Shown: positions 55,298-64,000 of the stretch, piece by piece
How the letters are laid out: every line of letters begins with the position of its first letter
Position numbering within the stretch: the first letter of the stretch is position 1
Assembly (NCBI GenBank): GCA_026745465.1
Contig: JACYXH010000473.1
Span: 434,191 to 498,190, forward strand
Origin: Lota lota
Lineage: Eukaryota > Chordata > Actinopteri > Gadiformes > Lotidae
Length of the DNA stretch: 64,000 nt
Direction: 5' to 3'
Made by a program: the position numbers and the translations under genes
The notes under the pieces: model-generated
The model's input: only the letters and a program-made list of their open reading frames with translations
Told to the model about the DNA's origin: nothing
Database searches by the model: none

Positions 55298-55437
55298 CAA
55301 ACCATGGTTTTTAGTATTTATAATGTCACTGTTTTACATATATAAGGGGTGACATTATTTAAGAAAGGGCTATACTAACTTCCATTTTCGTAAAAACATG
55401 AAGGAGCTGGATGTGGAAGCCCCCAAATCACAACAAC

Positions 55438-55439
<2 letters not shown>

Positions 55440-55529
<90 letters not shown>
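55440..55529 (+). repeat. (GT)45 microsatellite
   Basis: This is a perfect GT tract of 90 bp followed directly by TGCGCGCAA. Confidence 0.97.
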
Positions 55530-58652
<3,123 letters not shown>

Positions 58653-59282
58653 TGTTTCTGTGTTGATTTGGGCCGTACCTTTATGGCGTTTGTGAGTGTC
58701 AGCGGAGAATTCTGCCAGGCTCAGCACCTCTCCTTCGTGGACAAGTGAATCGGCCGCCCCCCAAGGGACTACGCTACCCAGAAGCCACCCTGACTACCAG
58801 CACACTGGGAAACCCTGACTCTTCCAAAGACCCACTGGGATACCGCGTAGTCCTTGGCCAGACTGCCCTGCTCTATCCCCGCCATTTAGAGAAATCTTTG
58901 AGTTCTGCTTTCTTCTCAAACAGCCAATCACAAACAACTCTCCTGAATGGGGTAAACTGATTGGATGACTCCTGGATAGTCTCCCCGTCTTTTTTATTTA
59001 TTTTTTATTTAAGTTTTTTTTTTTTTCATTTTATTCAAGCAACACCCCTCTCTGGACTAGTTCATCCGTTTTGTTTCTACTGCCTTTGTACATCAACCAT
59101 CCTGTAGTTGTGCACCTATTGTCCTCTCACCTCATTTTTCTTCATTTTTTGTACTTAATTTTTAAAAAGAAACAAAATACAGACACCTACTAGGAAGTCC
59201 TTGCTGACATTTGAGCCAAAAGTCATCTTCGATTTTATAAAGAGCATTGTATTGTAATTGTTTTTTAAGCCGTCTCGCCAAC
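58653..59282 (+). other. ptp4a2: ptp4a2 5' leader in the first coding exon
   Basis: A good polypyrimidine-CAG acceptor ends at 58652. From there to the ATG at 59283 is about 630 nt without another convincing acceptor, so the leader is long. Vertebrate PRL mRNAs are known for long leaders. Upstream ATGs occur at 58683 (21 codons), 58947 (2 codons) and 58965 (4 codons). T-rich stretches occur near 58990-59030. The acceptor assignment is inferred. Confidence 0.6.
58683..58748 (+). promoter_or_regulatory. Upstream ORF in the ptp4a2 leader
   Basis: ATG at 58683 opens a 21-codon frame (peptide MAFVSVSGEFCQAQHLSFVDK) ending at TGA 58746-58748, about 535 nt before the main start. The context has T at -3 but G at +4, so initiation would be leaky. 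Vertebrate PRL-1/PRL-2 mRNAs have been reported to carry a magnesium-sensitive upstream ORF that represses translation. Whether this frame is its orthologue cannot be decided without alignment. Confidence 0.4.
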
Positions 59283-62077
<2,795 letters not shown>

Positions 62078-62872
62078 GCTCTTTTCTGTCACGCGCAGCA
62101 CTATGCGCACAGCTAGTGGGTGAAACGATTCCAACAAAGGGGAGATAAAATTTAAAGAGAAAGCTCTATTGGTAATTATTGTGATGATTTATTACTGAGT
62201 CTCATGGTTAATTGATCACGGAAGTGAGCGAGTGATCATCGAATTAATGAATTCAAATGCAGAGATCCACCAGCCGAACCAATGAATGAGTAGGTCAAAG
62301 GTCAAAGCACACAGATGGGCCCGCCTCCCAGTTTCTAGCTCTCAATCAGGGGCCACAATTTGTTCAACTATCATTCAGATTATCTTTTCGCATTTTTTTA
62401 AAGGTTTAATCATGGGATTTTTTTGATATTTTTGTGTTTATTGTAATTTTCTTCATAACTCACGTTCACAACTTTTACAATGGTGTTGTAAGCAAATGTA
62501 AAATTTATTTTTCAATCCCAACAACTGCGATATGAATGGCCCAAGGGTATACACCTTCTTGAAATATTTTTAAACATTTAGCACAAAATATAACAGTTTG
62601 GTATTTGTGTTATTTCTGTACACAAAACAATATCAACTGACAATGCAGTAACGTTCTCCCCGGCCTCACTCGATCACTCAGTTTCAGTTTAGGGGTATTA
62701 GTTAAAGTTTTAAATGTGTCCACTGTATTTATTCACTGGCTTTGATTAGTATGGCAGACTACAGTTTGACTGGGGTAAGGACACTCTGTTATTCATTGTT
62801 GTTTTTTTTTATTTTGTTTTTTTTCCTCTAGAGCCATGTTTTATTTTTCACTTTTTAATCTCACGGGAGTGC

Positions 62873-62878
62873 AATAAA
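62873..62878 (+). terminator. ptp4a2: Proximal polyadenylation signal candidate
   Basis: A canonical AATAAA lies 796 nt after the ptp4a2 stop codon. Use is uncertain, since downstream hexamers exist. Confidence 0.4.
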
Positions 62879-63231
62879 CAGTCCACCTCAGAAAAGACCA
62901 CCAGATGTTGGGCAGTCCTAAATGCATGCACACATACTCAAACCGACCAGTTGAACACACATGAAGAAACCTGGTGATCATTACAACCGGTACTCACCCC
63001 CCCCCCCCCGGCCATCACCACTTAACCCCAACTGCTTGGGTTGCTTCTCCGTTAAATGGGTTTACAAAAGGACTTCCCTTGACATGGCAGGATTAAATAA
63101 AGGATAGCCTACTTCCAACTGTTAACCTTTACTCTGAAGGAAAGAGGTGGTAAAGAAAAGAAATGGTCATTTTGTTTTATCTTTGTACCCATTTCGAAGA
63201 CATCCCCAATTCATATTGGTTCTTAAAACAT

Positions 63232-63247
63232 AATAAATTGAAATAAA
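63232..63247 (+). terminator. ptp4a2: Distal tandem polyadenylation signals
   Basis: Two AATAAA hexamers (63232 and 63242) lie ten bases apart, followed by ATTGTTTTTATAA. This is a good candidate for the main ptp4a2 transcript end. Confidence 0.5.
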
Positions 63248-63265
63248 AAGAAGTCCCAACATTGT

Positions 63266-63577
63266 TTTTATAACACTTGAACACATCTGACGTTTGTCTT
63301 CAGGCAACCATACTGGATATATTGGTTTATTTTGAAACATATATTTGTATTTGAAAGGGTGGGTATTATGCAGAAGCCTGTTTAGATGGGACAACCTATA
63401 AAGGAAGACAAACTAGTTGCCACGTTAATATTTAACTTTTATTTTACTAGTGACTTTGTATTTGGTACTTTATATAAATTAGATCCTAGTAACTTCTCAA
63501 ATAGTTACTATCTATACTGTCCAATCCAAAACCGCTCGTCCCACAACCATTCAATTTTTCGATACAAGTAAAATATA
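63266..63577. other. 3' flank of ptp4a2, no feature seen
   Basis: This AT-rich stretch has no recognised gene or repeat. Confidence 0.4.
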
Positions 63578-63651
63578 CTGCTCAAAAAAATAAAGGGAAC
63601 ACTTGGAGTTACATTGTGTTGTTTAAGTGTTCCCTTTATTTTTTTGAGCAG
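63578..63651. mobile_element. Tc1-like fold-back remnant (74 bp)
   Basis: Perfect 27-bp inverted repeats (CTGCTCAAAAAAATAAAGGG start) at 63578-63604 and 63625-63651 flank a 20-bp spacer. The arm sequence is the terminal repeat of a common Tc1-like transposon of fish. The spacer reads as the reverse complement of the sequence that follows the terminal repeat at one end of that family, so both halves appear to derive from the same end. TA precedes the left arm, while the right flank is AATATT, so the TA duplication is not intact. Confidence 0.75.
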
Positions 63652-64000
63652 AATATTATAATGGATACTTGTTGCTGGAAAATTTGTTTTAAATGACTAG
63701 AACTTTGGTAGTAGGCATGTTCAAATGGTTACTGATCTACATAAATATAACCAAAAAAGAATCACTTGCCATATAGGCCTACTTACAGGTAGCCTATAGC
63801 CTCTACAACCTGCGATGTAAAGTGAACCATAGCCCTAGGTTTATCTGGATATTGGGCGCCCTCTGTCGTATTTATTAGTATTTTCATTTTTCGAAGCGCC
63901 TCCTTCCATTTTCCAAAATGTGAATTATTTCATCCGGATGGTTCATGCTTCGTTTAAAAAAAGAAGAAAAACAAGTAATGGCCTTTGCCGTTTTGTCATC
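63652..64000. other. Right flank, no gene seen
   Basis: This is AT-rich sequence. CGCCCTCTGTCGT at 63857-63869 is a weak CTCF-core-like match on the minus strand. Nothing else is recognised. Confidence 0.3.

Larger units (their letters stand above)
62078..63265 (+). other. ptp4a2: Probable ptp4a2 3' UTR
   Basis: The AT-rich non-coding sequence after the TAG contains AATAAA hexamers at 62873, 63096, 63232 and 63242. The last pair, with T-rich sequence downstream, is a plausible distal end, giving a 3' UTR of about 1.2 kb. A C12 run lies near 62998-63009. Confidence 0.6.

Noticed and set aside
58745..58960. 71-codon frame starting with GTG whose first codons resemble the PRL start (NRPPP)
   Set aside because: It starts at a non-ATG codon and overlaps the stop of the 58683 upstream ORF. 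The resemblance to MNRPA is short and probably chance.

Overview
The window is vertebrate nuclear DNA, almost certainly from a teleost fish. Both recognisable genes are vertebrate genes with GT-AG introns. The repeats are fish-like: a decayed L2/CR1-type LINE, Tc1 and hAT-like terminal sequences, and very many long dinucleotide tracts and G/C homopolymers. I cannot name the species. There is no sign of bacterial operons, CRISPR arrays, phage or plasmid functions. Most nominal open frames are readings through (CA)n, (GA)n and (GT)n tracts.

Layout. Positions 1-32034 hold no recognisable coding exon. A splice-donor-like site at 1608/1609 could end a non-coding first exon of col8a2, which would make 1609-32034 its first intron; this is weak. 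col8a2 (collagen VIII alpha 2, + strand) has a signal-peptide exon at 32035-32226 and one large exon from 35515 that encodes the triple helix and C1q domain and stops at 37418. Its 3' UTR probably runs to a polyadenylation signal at 40134 and contains a G29 run and a 123-bp (CA)n tract. The intergenic gap (about 40.2-42.4 kb) carries the LINE remnant. A CpG-rich, TATA-less segment ending in a splice donor at 42655/42656 is the likely promoter and non-coding first exon of ptp4a2 (PRL-2 phosphatase, + strand). A 16-kb first intron full of decayed DNA transposons follows, then a long 5' leader exon from 58653 with short upstream ORFs. Five coding exons lie at 59283-62077, and the 3' UTR extends to about 63.26 kb. 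A 74-bp fold-back remnant of a Tc1-like element lies downstream at 63578-63651.

The two genes are not functionally linked. One makes a short-chain network collagen of basement membranes such as the corneal Descemet membrane; the other makes a prenylated dual-specificity-type phosphatase that acts at membranes and on magnesium handling. No wholly new multi-gene system was found. The most interesting points are regulatory: a (TG)72 tract pressed against the 3' splice site of ptp4a2 coding exon 4, a 21-codon upstream ORF in the ptp4a2 leader, a possible 66-codon frame in its first exon, and a fold-back transposon relic whose two ends both appear to come from the same end of the parent element.
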